DNA from: Archilochus colubris
Lineage: Eukaryota > Chordata > Aves > Apodiformes > Trochilidae
Direction: 5' to 3'
Assembly: GCA_023079485.1 (NCBI GenBank)
Contig: CM041084.1
Coordinates: 131,452,792-131,516,791 of the forward strand
Length of the DNA stretch: 64,000 nucleotides
The stretch's first letter is position 1, and each line of letters begins with the position of its first letter. Made by a program: the position numbers and the translations under genes. The notes beneath the pieces were generated by a model, which had not been told where the DNA came from, searched no databases, and worked only from the letters and a program-made list of their open reading frames with translations. This document shows, piece after piece, positions 11,811 through 22,100 of this stretch.

Positions 11811-14115
11811 ACTTGCTTTACTGATGGTAGTAGATAGAAGAATAGAGCAGTATTGGGAGTTTAAAGGGCTAAATTTTGGGGTTTTTTTGTGTTAGTGTTT
11901 TTACTACCTTTTCTCCTGCTTCTGTTTTTCTTGTTCTCTTCCCTCTCTTTTCTATCCTGTCCAATTAATTCTCTGTGCCAGTGGGACTAGCCATAATCTT
12001 TCAAGAAATTTTTAATACACAGAGTAGATCTAACATCAAACAGTGTTCACTGAGACTTGAGATCAAACCTAATGATGTTACCTACTGGAAAAGATCAAAG
12101 GGATCTGGCACTTGCACTGTGTGGGCATGCAGAGGAACACAAGAGGAACAGTACTATGAATGTTTCAAAGCCCAAAGTGCATGAATATTTCCTGATGGTG
12201 AAGTGCAAAGTGCAAAAATTCTTTTTTGTTGACAAGTAGTAAAATCATGGTTTGTTTTCAAGTGAAGCAGCATATGGAGTTATGATTTGTGCAAAAGCTT
12301 CATAGTCTTTTAACATTTTAGAATTGCTTAGGTCCTTGAGCCAAGTGTTGAGTGAATTCCTGTAATGACAGAAATACAAAAATATATAGGTGGTAAAGCA
12401 GTCAATATTTTCACTGTTAGAGTGCATTGTCCCAGTCAGTGTTGATCAGACATTTTACCTGTAGCCTGTTGGTGGATTTAGTAAACAAGTATCACCTCAA
12501 AATTGTTTCCAGTGAATAACTCAGACTGGTGGTGTTCTTGGCAGAGCTTTTAGAGGGTAAAGAGTTGTGGGAAGATGGTCTGGAAGAAGCAGAATACAAT
12601 CATACTCCTCGGGGTTTTTCAGTCTGAGTAAATTCAGGTTTGAGGTTTGTTTAATCTGTCAATCTGATCTTCTTGAGCAATTATTAGTTGCTGATTTTTG
12701 AAAGGAAGGGAGAAAGCAATGTATATACCTGGGAGTATACAAAGTCATTCTTGTAATCAAGGAAAATACAACACTATGTGTGTGTATAGATAGTATTTAA
12801 GCATCTGGAGCCTCTTCTGTCTAGAAAAAGCTATTTAAACAACACTATTATTAAAAATGCATTCTGTGTATTTAATCTGGTGTATATCTGCTGGGGGGGA
12901 GGTATAGAGGCAATTTCTAGATTTTTTTGTTTGTTTTGGGGGTTTGTGGGGGTTTTTTTTGGTACTGGAACATTTCTTTGTATATACATTTTTGAAGTGC
13001 TGAAGAGGCAAAACTATGCTAGAAGATGTTTTACTGTGTGCTGCATACTCAGTTTTCTCTTTCTACTGTTAGTTATGGAAAGCGTTAGTGTGTCTTGATG
13101 TCCACTTATTTAGTTCTTTTGTAGTCAGTAGACTATGTTTATAGAGGTATTCAGTGTAATAGTATTTGGAGAAGATGTGGAGATTTAATTTTCTGTCCAG
13201 CATTAAGCATCTTCTGTAATTAGGAGCCTGCATTCCTTGTTTAGTTAGGTGAGGTAGTATTCTCCATTAGAGATATCCAGAATATTGATTTAGGAAAGTT
13301 TTGGGGTTTTTTGAATAAAAAAGGAAAATAGATTCTAACTTGGCATTTAAGACACTTATCTGCAGTAAGAGCATGTAAATATTTTTGTATCTGTCTCCAT
13401 ACTTGGGTTTGGTGGAGAGGAATTACATAGCACATCTGCTTGCTCACTCATATTCAAGCATGTATTATAGATAGAATATTTTCCTCATGACAATGGACAA
13501 TATTAGCCAGCATGATACAGACCTACTGTATGTATTATCTAATTTATTATCTTTTAGCAAATCCTAGTAACTTTTATTCAGAGTGAAAAAATTTCTTAGC
13601 TTTCCTTCCTTAATATTCTTTAATGTTGTATGCAGACCCTGACATAATTGTAGTCTGAGAAATATGGTGAAGGTTTTCCTCTATCAGTTCAGTATATTAC
13701 ATTTTAAACAGTACGTTACATGCTACAAATTCACCTTGGATTATGGTAGCCAGTTTGATGTAAATAAAAAAAGAACAGATTATAGTTAACATAGTCAAAG
13801 CACCTTCCTTCGCATTTATACCTCAATGTGTTGCTGGAAATCTAACATTATTTCCAAAGAATTGGAAGCCAGTTGTAGAATATTATCAATTTAATTTTGC
13901 AACTAAAAATGTTAGATATTTGGCATTTCCCATTTTTAATCCTAAGTGAAAGGAAGTGTACAATGCACCCTATTGTAAATATATGACAAATATAAAGTGA
14001 ATTTCTTTATACTCAACATAAGAACTTACTTTTGCCCATTTGATACAGATGATAGAATTTCAGGGTAGTTGTTATCCAACATGTTGCACTCAGTTGTGCA
14101 AACTTATCTTTTTAG

Positions 14116-14148
14116 GGTCAAAGAAGAGCAAAAACCCCAGCCGACACA
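14116..14148 (+). CDS. RIMS2: RIMS2 33-nt microexon (exon A)
   Basis: This 33-nt exon is flanked by a good acceptor (TATCTTTTTAG) and a consensus donor (GTAAGT). Read with one base completing the previous codon, it encodes VKEEQKPQPT plus the first two bases of a Gln codon finished by exon B. This corresponds to the IKEEHKPQPTQ stretch I recall in human RIM2, with conservative changes. It lies in the linker or helix between the N-terminal helix and the LHQQFE segment of the Rab-binding domain. Both flanking introns are phase 2 and the length is a multiple of three, so skipping keeps the frame. It is charged and Pro/Gln-rich, with no fold of its own evident. Neighbouring TGC trinucleotides just upstream of the acceptor (14085-14087 and 14097-14099) fit neural microexon regulation, but this is inference. 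Confidence 0.85.
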
Positions 14149-14545
14149 GTAAGTAAAATATCTTAAAAATGCAGTAGGCTTGACTTCTCTACCTTTGCCG
14201 TGTTCTGCTTTCTGCACCTTTGATGGTATTAGCTTTCACTAATACCTGATAGGCTGCAGGTAGTTTGTCATCTGCTTCCTGACTGGCTTGTAAGAGAGCT
14301 GCCTGCAGCTTCTTACTTCATCCACATGTTAGCTGGATGTAGGTTCTTGCTGCCTGCTTGTGAACTGGTGAACTGTAAAACTTTATTTCCCTTCTGTCCT
14401 TAGTGGCTGACTTAGTATTGCAGCTGACATCCCCATTGGCTCTAGCTTTTCCGCCTGTATATTTCTATTAGCATTGGATAAGAAAACATTTAAACTAGTG
14501 TGGTTTTCTTGGTTATTCAGTCACATTATTTGCTTATTTAAACAG
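14149..14545 (+). other. RIMS2: Short RIMS2 intron between microexon A and exon B (397 bp)
   Basis: This intron runs from GTAAGT to TTTAAACAG. It is far shorter than the flanking introns (19.8 kb and more). It is pyrimidine-rich with many CTGC/TGC motifs, for example around 14270-14360. No repeat element or extra exon was recognised in it. The acceptor tract of exon B is weak (TTGCTTATTTAAACAG), which fits regulated inclusion. Confidence 0.8.
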
Positions 14546-14632
14546 GTGGTTTCCCTTTAGTGGGATCACTGAGCTGGTAACTAACGTTCTTCAACCACAG
14601 CAAAAACAGCAAAATGAAAAGGAACCCCAGAC
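14546..14632 (+). CDS. RIMS2: RIMS2 87-nt cassette-type exon (exon B)
   Basis: The exon starts after AAACAG and ends before GTAAGTAAG. Its first base completes the Gln codon begun in exon A. It then encodes WFPFSGITELVTNVLQPQ and QKQQNEKEPQ, and leaves AC, which exon C completes to Thr. Human RIM2 has the same segment as I remember it, with one Asn-to-Thr difference. It sits between the N-terminal helix and the LHQQFEMYKEQV helix of the Rab-binding domain. Its length is a multiple of three and both flanking introns are phase 2, so skipping preserves the frame. The second half is Gln/Lys/Glu-rich and looks disordered or helical. The first half (WFPFSGITELV) is hydrophobic. An internal TTTCCCTTTAG-type site at 14560 could act as an alternative acceptor. 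Confidence 0.9.
14552..14561 (+). promoter_or_regulatory. RIMS2: Possible alternative 3' splice site inside exon B
   Basis: Fifteen bases into exon B the sequence TTTCCCTTTAG precedes TGGGATC. This looks at least as acceptor-like as the upstream TTTAAACAG. Use of it would shorten the exon to 72 nt, keep the frame and remove about five residues around WFPFS. Whether it is ever used cannot be told from sequence, because the TTT CCC TTT AGT codons are also simply coding. Confidence 0.2.
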
Positions 14633-16089
14633 GTAAGTAAGCTGCTCTCTGTAGACTAAGTAATGTCTGTATAGCTTTAGAACATAACCCTCAGTATGCT
14701 TAAAATAATTGGCCATTTGGGACATCCTGCTGAGGTCATTTTACCAAATGACACTGTTTGCTTTCTGACCCCTCATTTGCAACGGGAAAACTGAAAATCA
14801 GGTTGTATGCTCATTAACAGTAACAAGTGATTACAATACAAGCTAAGGAGTTACTGCTGCTCCATTTGTCTTTTTCTGGAAATTTTCCATACATCAAACT
14901 CACAATGAAGTGATGTGTTTCCTGTGCATGAGAAGCTGGAATGAGAAGACATGTAATATCATCTATAGTATGTCTATGCACATGCATGGTATTTGTAATA
15001 CTGGAGATGATGCATAGAATGCTATACAAATCTACATAATATGTATGAGGAGCTTTTTAAGGATGAGGAAAATGTAATTTCATTTTTTTCATGCTTCTAA
15101 ATTATCTGTAAAGTTTCAAAACTTTGCAGATATAAGGTGAAATCTTGGGTCTGTCAAAGCTGAAGGAATTTTTACTTTGATGGGGCCGCTCTTTCATCCA
15201 TGGACCTTTTACAGTGCTAAGTATGTGTAAGAGCCATATGAATAATTTTACTTTTCTTTAAGATTTAACAGAAACAGGCAAAGCTAGGACATCCAGTCTT
15301 AGAGTAGAACCTAAAGTGTGGAGCTGAAAATATTTTATTCATAAACAAAACCTAAAAGTATTTATTATTTAAAATATTCTAATTCTTAAAATGTGGCTTC
15401 TGTTATTCATTAAACAGTTAAGTTTCTTCCTTTTCTTTGTTGTAATGGGAAATGCCTTGTAAGTTCACATAATAAAAGTTTGCTTCTGAACCCATGCATA
15501 ACTAGTTTAAACATGTATATAACTTAATTTTATTGAGTAGTTTCCAGGCAGAATCACATTTGGTTTATTTTAAAATATGTATATTTAAATGTATTTTCAA
15601 ACTTGCAGGACATGAAAGCTAAGATACCACTCTCATATTCCCAGTTTCCCTAATGATTTTTTCTGCTTACCAGTGTTGTATATATGAGGCATATGGCTTA
15701 GAAGAAACTGGAAACACCATATACTCAGTGTAAACAGTTGAGTTATAGTTGCCAAAGAGTATTTATAAGTGGTTACTGCTATTATGAAAGGATTTTTTTG
15801 AACAGTGGTCTCTTTGGGAACTGGCTTTGTTGAGGGGTTGGATTAAATAATTAGGAAATGAATTAAGTTTTATACTTGGTGTATTTACAGATAATGAAAG
15901 GCTGGGAGAAGTGTAGCATCTAATAGCAGGATTATATTCCAAAATTTTCCTGAAAAATCCAAGCTATAGTTATGAAGTCATGATACCATTCAAAAGCAAG
16001 GTGGTGTAGTTGTGTATTGTATGTGTAGGATAGAGAAAAATGGTGTAGGTAGAAGTTCATTGACAGAGTATTTGGGAGCCATAATAGTA

Positions 16090-16690
16090 TTTAAGTTGAG
16101 CAGGAGTCAGTATAGTGAAGGAGATAAGTATACTGAGATGTATAGATACCAGCCTGGAAGCTCTGTGAAAAACATTCTCATACTGCTAGGCTTTGGTAAG
16201 GTCTCATCTGGAATTGGTTGCTGTTTTTCAGACACTATCCCTCAAAAATGATGTGGAGCACTTGGGACTGAGTGGAGATTAATAAGAATTCGATGTCTAA
16301 GAATCATGGCATGTATAAGGAAAGATTGAAACCTAAGTAGTGATTTTGCCTCCTGAAGAGAATGTCCCAGGGGTTAAAGGAGATGGACAAATCTTGAATC
16401 GCGCAGAAAGTTGCTGAAAGAAACTCTCTTCTCTGTGCCCCTTGTGGAGAGGAAGAACTTAGAAGAACTTACCTTGCATAAGGGAGGATTCAACTTAGTA
16501 GGGAAATTTTTTTAATGCAAAGAAAACTTAAAATGCTAGTTTGCCTAGGGCTTGTGTGGAAAGTCACTGGAAATCTTAAGGGGTAGGTTTGGCAAAGATC
16601 TGTTAGATGAGACACAAGCATAGCTGGTCCTGTGCTGGGATAAAAGAATGGAGTAAGTGACTTTTTAAGGTGTCTTCCAGAAACTTGTGA
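16090..16690 (+). mobile_element. Ancient CR1/L3-like LINE 3' fragment
   Basis: The stretch is strongly diverged but follows the order of an old amniote CR1 3' end. It has GTAAGGTCTCATCTGGAATT (the RPHLEY region) near 16196, then a GAAAGATTGAA segment near 16320, and at the end GGTCCTGTGCTGGG near 16626 and GGTGTCTTCCAG at 16669. No open reading frame survives. The assignment is from remembered consensus and should be treated as probable. Confidence 0.55.
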
Positions 16691-17232
16691 AATGGAAGTA
16701 ATGGGAAGTTTAATACTCTACTGTATTTATTATTTTCTTAAGCAGTAAGATGAAAGAAAACCAGAATGTAAATGAGATTATAAAAATAGAATATGCAGCA
16801 GAGATAAACGAAATAGGAGGTTGTGGCTATTTAGAAGTAAAATATAATTCCACAAAATAGCTTCTTATATAACTTGTAAAACTGCTTTTGTCACCATCAT
16901 ACAGTACATTTGAGGTACCTGAACAACATCAATTGTGTGACTCTGTTGACTGATTATGACTCTTACTGCTATAAGGCTATTAAATATACTGTTCACAGAA
17001 TTAGATCATGGCTGCCTGACTTGTAAAGATGCCCTGGACTTTTTTTTTTTCCAGATTTTCTCCATGTAATATTCAATAAACAATGTTAGTGAGACCAGGA
17101 TGCTAGTCATGAATATGGTGGAACTCAGTTTTATCAGAAGGCAAAGATAAACATATTTGGGACAGGTAAATACAGTGAAAATAAGAAATTTATTCCTATA
17201 TTTAAAGTGGAATTCAACTGGTATACTTTAAT

Positions 17233-17593
17233 CCTAGAATCACAGAACAGTTGAGTTGGAAGGGACCTTAAAAATCATCCAGTTCCAACTCCCCTGCATG
17301 GGCAGAGACACCTTCCACTAGATCAGGCTGCTCCAAGCCCCTTCCAGCCTGGCCTTGAACACTTCTAAAGAGGGGGCATCCACAGCTTCTCTGGGCAGCC
17401 TGTTCCAGTGTCTCACCACCCTCACAGTAATGAATATCTAAACTAAATCTAAACCCTTTTCCAGTTTAAAGCCATTCTCCTTTGTCCTGTTACTATGTGT
17501 GCTTGTAAAAATCTCTCCCCAGCTTTCTTGTCGCCCCTTCAGGTACTGGAAGGCCACTATAATGTCTCCCCAGAGCCTTCTCTTCTCCAGGCT
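17233..17593 (-). mobile_element. CR1 LINE 3' fragment
   Basis: Read on the minus strand this is a 5'-truncated CR1 3' end. It begins with the LEKRRL-coding region and runs through the ACACTGGAACAGG segment (RHWNRL) to a tail of the TGATTCTAGGAT type at 17233. The copy is about 360 bp. Small gaps and changes break the frame. Confidence 0.9.
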
Positions 17594-18410
17594 TTGTCTG
17601 GAGAACAGAATTTTTCCTTGGGTATATACATATAGGTGTAAGTAAATCCATTGCTATCTAGGCAATACAGACTGCAATATGTTCTAACATAGTTAAGGCA
17701 GCTCCTAAAAGCTTTCTGTTATCTGTTTCAATTTTTGAAATTCCACAGAGTCTGTGGATGCCATGGGCTTAGGAGCTACTAATATGCTGACAACATCCTG
17801 CTTTGAATTGCTTTCCAAAAGAAATGGACAGTACCCCTAGAGGGATGACAGGTTGTCTGAATGAGATAAGCAAATAGATTTAGAAAATGCTGGCATAAGC
17901 TGAACTTAAACAAGTAAGACGTGATACTCTTCCTGTAATAAAAGGAAACCACGTTAAGCATGCAGCTGAATCTGCAGCCTCAGCCTTCAATGGAACCTGC
18001 CTTTAGGACAGTGGCAAAAAGGGGTTCTTGCAAAACACCCAGGCTATCCACTGATTTTGGCATTGGCCATAACCATAACAGATACCCTTTAGTTGTAATT
18101 TTGTGAAGATTTAGATGATACAGAACATACAGTGAGTTCAATATGTATGATGTTTATCAAAGCTTGTCATAAGAAAATCAAAACTGCTGGACAGGATTAT
18201 ACCAAAGCTGATGCCCTCTACTTGTGGATTACTTGTAGTAATTTAGTCTTTTTCCTTAATGACATGGCAAGCTATATTGTGTGACTAAAAGGAACATGAA
18301 TTTTGTTTTACTTGAAATATAACTGTACTCCTATTTTTACCAGAAATTATTCCAAGAAATGCATAAGATTTTCTTGGCTTGCCAAATAAAAATTGATCTT
18401 GTTTTCTCTA

Positions 18411-19300
18411 ATGTTCATGATTGTTTTAGAGTGCAAAAGTTCATCTTTTGACACAAAACTGGGTGGAGTGGCTGACACTCCAGAAGGCTGTGCTGCCATT
18501 CAGAGGGACCTGGGCAGACTTGGGAGTTGGGCAGGGAGAAATTTAATGTATTACAACAAGGCCAAGTGTAAAGTCTTACAACTGGGAAAGAAAAACCCCA
18601 GGTACCAGTATAGGTTGGGTACTGAGCTGTTGGAGAACAGAAGAGGTGAAAGGGTCCTGGGGGTGCTGGTGGATGGAAGGATGACCATGAGCCAACGATG
18701 TGCCCTTGTGGCCAAGAAGGCCAATGGCATCCTGGAGTGCATTAGAAGGGGGGTGGTCAGCAGGTGGAGAGAGGTTCTCCTCCCCCTCTACTCTGTCCTC
18801 CTGAGGCCACATCTGGAATATTGTGTCCAGCTCTGGGCCCCTCAGTTCCAGAAGGACCGGGAACTGCTTGAGAGAGTCCAGTGCAGAGCCACAAAGATGG
18901 TTAAGGGAGTGGAACATCTCCCCTGTGAGGAAAGGCTGAGCTGGGTCTTCAGCTTGGAGGAGACTGAGGGGTGACCTCATTAATGTTTATAAATATGTAA
19001 GGGGCAAGATGGAATAAAGCTTTTCTCAGGGCTGATTAATAATAGGACAAGGGGCAAGGGTTATAAACTGGAGCATAGGTGGTTCTGTATAAATATAAGG
19101 AAGAATTTTTTCACTGTGAGGGTGACAGAGCCCTGGCACAGGCTGCCCAGGGAGGTTGTGGAGTCTCCTTCCCTGGAGACATTCAAAGCCCACCAGGATG
19201 TGTTCCTGTGTGACCTGCTGTAGGTGACCCTGCTCTGGCAGGGGGGTTGGACTCGATGCTCTTTCAAGGTCCCTTCCCACCCCTAACTTTCTATGTTGTG
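18411..19300 (+). mobile_element. CR1 LINE 3' copy with long RT remnant
   Basis: The segment codes for the C-terminal part of CR1 reverse transcriptase. A 193-residue open frame starts upstream at 18393 and includes [19 protein letters not shown], then [10 protein letters not shown] and [14 protein letters not shown], and ends at 18974 after a frameshift near SLEETEG. The 3' UTR and a degenerate tail (TTTCTATGTTGTG) follow to about 19300. It is moderately diverged and 5'-truncated. The frame is broken before the RT C-terminus, so it is not functional. Confidence 0.92.
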
Positions 19301-20423
19301 TAACAACATGTAGATACTAAATATAATTTCTGTCTCCTCTCTGGTGCTAAGTGAGCAGATTCCCTCAAGATCTACTGTGGAAGGTTGTGAATATCACTAG
19401 TTAAATTTTTGTTTCCCTTCACTAATAATCTTCTACTTTCCCATGCAATTTTCAGTCTGTTAAAGATACCTGCTCCTTTATTTCCTTTTCTGTATTCATC
19501 AGGGACTAAGCTGGCAGAGAAGTGGCTGTTTTGTTGAGGCAATCTTACTAGAAACCCTGCTGGAAATATTTAAAAAAAACTTGAATTTTTACACAGGGCA
19601 GACTCACTCTCAGGTTTACTAGAGAGTGAAATGCAGATTCACTAGAAGTGACTATTCAGTGCTGCTATAGATGCTGCTGTGTGTAGAGTATTTTTCATGG
19701 ATTATGCCTCAAATTTTAACCATTCATAGTGCATAGCTGTAATATTGTTGGTTTTTGTGGGAAATCCAAGGTTGCAGAAGTGATTTTTAAAATAGCTTTT
19801 GTTGTTTAAACCAATGAAATGTTGTTATAAGCAACATATTCATAGTTTTTTAATACAGTGTCTATTTTGTTAAGATAATCTCTTGGTCAAATTAATGGAG
19901 ATGATTTGGGAGAGACTAAACAAGAGAAAAGAACCTGGTTTATATTTTTTGTTCATCAGTTGAAACAAACTGTTGTCAGCTTTTTGCTGCTTTTAGCTTT
20001 CTCTTTAAGCTGGTAACGTTTGTCTTCTAATACCAGAGTAGAAAATAAAGAATAAGGAATGGGTGGGGTCAGACTGAATAGTGGCCAGGTTCATGAGTCT
20101 TGCTGTGAACATTAATGAATACTGAAGTATGGATTTCCATTATATTATCTAAGTCACCTTTCATAGCTTGCTTTACATATTTTTTTTGCCCACTCCTTTT
20201 TTTTTCTCATTGTTTCAATATTCCCATTTGGAAAATGGACTCAGCACAGAAACTGGGAATACATTTAAGGCGCTTGAAACTGAAGAGAAGCTTGGGAGCT
20301 CAGCAGTTCTGCAGCGCTCCTGCATAGACAGAATCCTACTCCAAAATCTAAAGGAGAAAAACATATGGTACAGGAAGACTGTGCTTGGTGTATGGTCTGA
20401 AGGTGTAATGATATGATTTGGTG

Positions 20424-20511
20424 TTATTGTTTAGCCCCAGCTAGCAACTAAGCACCACGCTGTCGCTTGCTCGTTCCCTGCCCTAGTGGGATGGGGAGAT
20501 AACTGGAAGGT
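20424..20511. mobile_element. Fragment of an avian LTR-type repeat
   Basis: The stretch GTTTAGCCCCAGCTAGCAAC, followed by AAGCACCACGC and a TGGGATGGGGAGATAA segment, resembles the end of an LTR family of endogenous retroviruses that is common in bird genomes. It is GC-richer than its surroundings. Only about 90 bp are recognisable, there is no coding sequence, and neither LTR boundary nor target-site duplication could be defined. The family name is not certain from memory. Confidence 0.5.
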
Positions 20512-21340
20512 TACTACATTTTCTTACCAGTTTTTGATCCTGCTCAATTAGAAATCTAGATAGTAAAGGTGGTATTGCTTTCAATACCAACTTAAACTGG
20601 GCCAAAGATGTCAATTAATGAGGTATCAAACACTGCAAATCCCTGTAAGGAAATGTGGTTCTTGTAACATAAAACTTAGTTATCAAAGCTTTTCATTTTT
20701 TTTGAGTGTATGAAAATAGCATCTTAAACATCCTCGTAAATAAAAGGTATAGGCATTTAAGAGGAAGGATCAGAAGTCAGCAACAGAGTATGAAGTTATG
20801 TGTTTATTTGTGACTTTAAAAGCTAAAATGGTTGTTTGTTGTTTCCTTATACACTCACCTCTGGCAGAAATAGTCACAGTGCACAGATTTATGTACTGTA
20901 GAGCAAACATGCAAATAGGGCCCCTGCAGTGTGTGTAGAATGGAGATCTGTCACATACAGTTTTCATCATTAACTGCAGTATCTCTGGGTTAGCTGGGAA
21001 AATTCTTTAATAACACAAAAAATATTTTCATAGCCTATCTTTTTCAAACTTAGGATTTCTCTTTTTCTAGTTCAAAGATATCTCTATCCATTGCTTTCTG
21101 GCGAATTTTACCTTGCAGTGCATTTTATTTTGGCTCTCTGGGCTTGGCTACCATTAGAATTTTCTTACTTGTGGGTATCAGTTATTGTTGTAATTATTTT
21201 CTCTGATTCTTAACATTGTAAATTTCAGTTAATACTCATGGATTTGATGAGCATCTTGACTCATTGTCATATTGTCTTCATTATCTAGTTTAAAAATTTG
21301 TCAAAATAGATTCTTATGAGTCATTTTAATAGATTCTTGT

Positions 21341-21396
21341 GAGTCATTATTTTTAATAATAAGCTTAATGAGTCATTATTTTTAATAATAAGCTTA
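21341..21396. repeat. Two-copy 29-bp tandem repeat
   Basis: The 27-base block from GAGTCATTATTT to AATAAGCTTA occurs at 21341-21367 and exactly again at 21370-21396. A related GAGTCATT with an upstream TAGATTCTT occurs at 21307-21325 and again at 21330-21348, so the array arose in more than one duplication step. Confidence 0.9.
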
Positions 21397-21958
21397 GTGG
21401 CCAGACTCACAAAACCAAGGGATGTTGGAACTAGTAAGTGATTTTAGTAGAATTGATATATATCTATATAAATATCTCTTCCCTAAAAAGAGGCTTCTGT
21501 GAATCATGCTTCTACCCTAGTAGTACTGCAAATGTAGAATATGTTAAAGAAGCACAAGGTGGCAGAGATGGGTGTCTATCTTCATCACTTGGAAAATATT
21601 TTTATGGCACAGTTAATGTGGACTCATTTTGGCATTACAGCTTCTGTTTTCACATGAAAACTGCTGACTTGAATTCACTGTTGTGTTCAACTCCTATAAG
21701 TAGGCTTACATAATATTATAGGCTAAGAGCTACTTTCTCCTGGAATGGTCCTCTAGGCCTTTTGCATGAGGCTGTAGATTAAAGCAGTCCTTCAGTACCT
21801 CTTTTCAATTTATGTCTCCTACTTACCTTTTGAACTCTTTCATCCTCTTAACATCTCACCTGGACAAACTCAGAATGACTTTTGCCAAAGTGAAATAAAA
21901 CCCCAGAATACTGAGTACCATACAGAAGGGTAGGACTAATGAGGAGATGCTAATTTTC

Positions 21959-21977
21959 TTTTTTTTTTTTTTTTTTT
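21959..21977. repeat. T tract (19)
   Basis: A run of 19 T before CCCCTAG. A second T/G-rich tract follows at 22031-22072. Confidence 0.95.
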
Positions 21978-22027
21978 CCCCTAGAGCAATAGCTTTCTCC
22001 TGGAGCAATCTCTGAGTTTGTTTTCTC

Positions 22028-22100
22028 TCGTTTTTTGTTTTTTGGTGGGTTTTTTGTTTTTTTTTTTTTTTTGTGATTTTGCTTGTTTGTTTTTGTTGGT
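22028..22100. repeat. T-rich tract with scattered G
   Basis: Long T runs broken by G and GGTGGG, including a run of 18 T ending at 22072. Low complexity. Confidence 0.9.

Larger units (their letters stand above)
1..14115 (+). other. RIMS2: 3' part of upstream RIMS2 intron
   Basis: This is AT-rich intron sequence with no supported exon. It contains the CR1 copy at about 1915-3232, T tracts at 5866-5881, 6675-6691 and 7998-8024, the TTTG-rich tract at 7372-7457, a TA microsatellite at 10961-10981 and the unusual insert around 11190-11810. Outside those I see no repeats I can name. No GC-rich first exon or promoter-like CpG cluster was found, so the start of the gene is further upstream. Confidence 0.75.

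Noticed and set aside
1..14115. Search for the first coding exon of RIMS2 in the upstream intron
   Set aside because: No GC-rich start-codon exon or matching peptide followed by a donor was found, so it should lie outside the window.
18393..18974. 193-residue open frame on the plus strand
   Set aside because: It is the reverse transcriptase remnant of a CR1 LINE, not a host gene, and the frame ends at a frameshift before the natural RT end.
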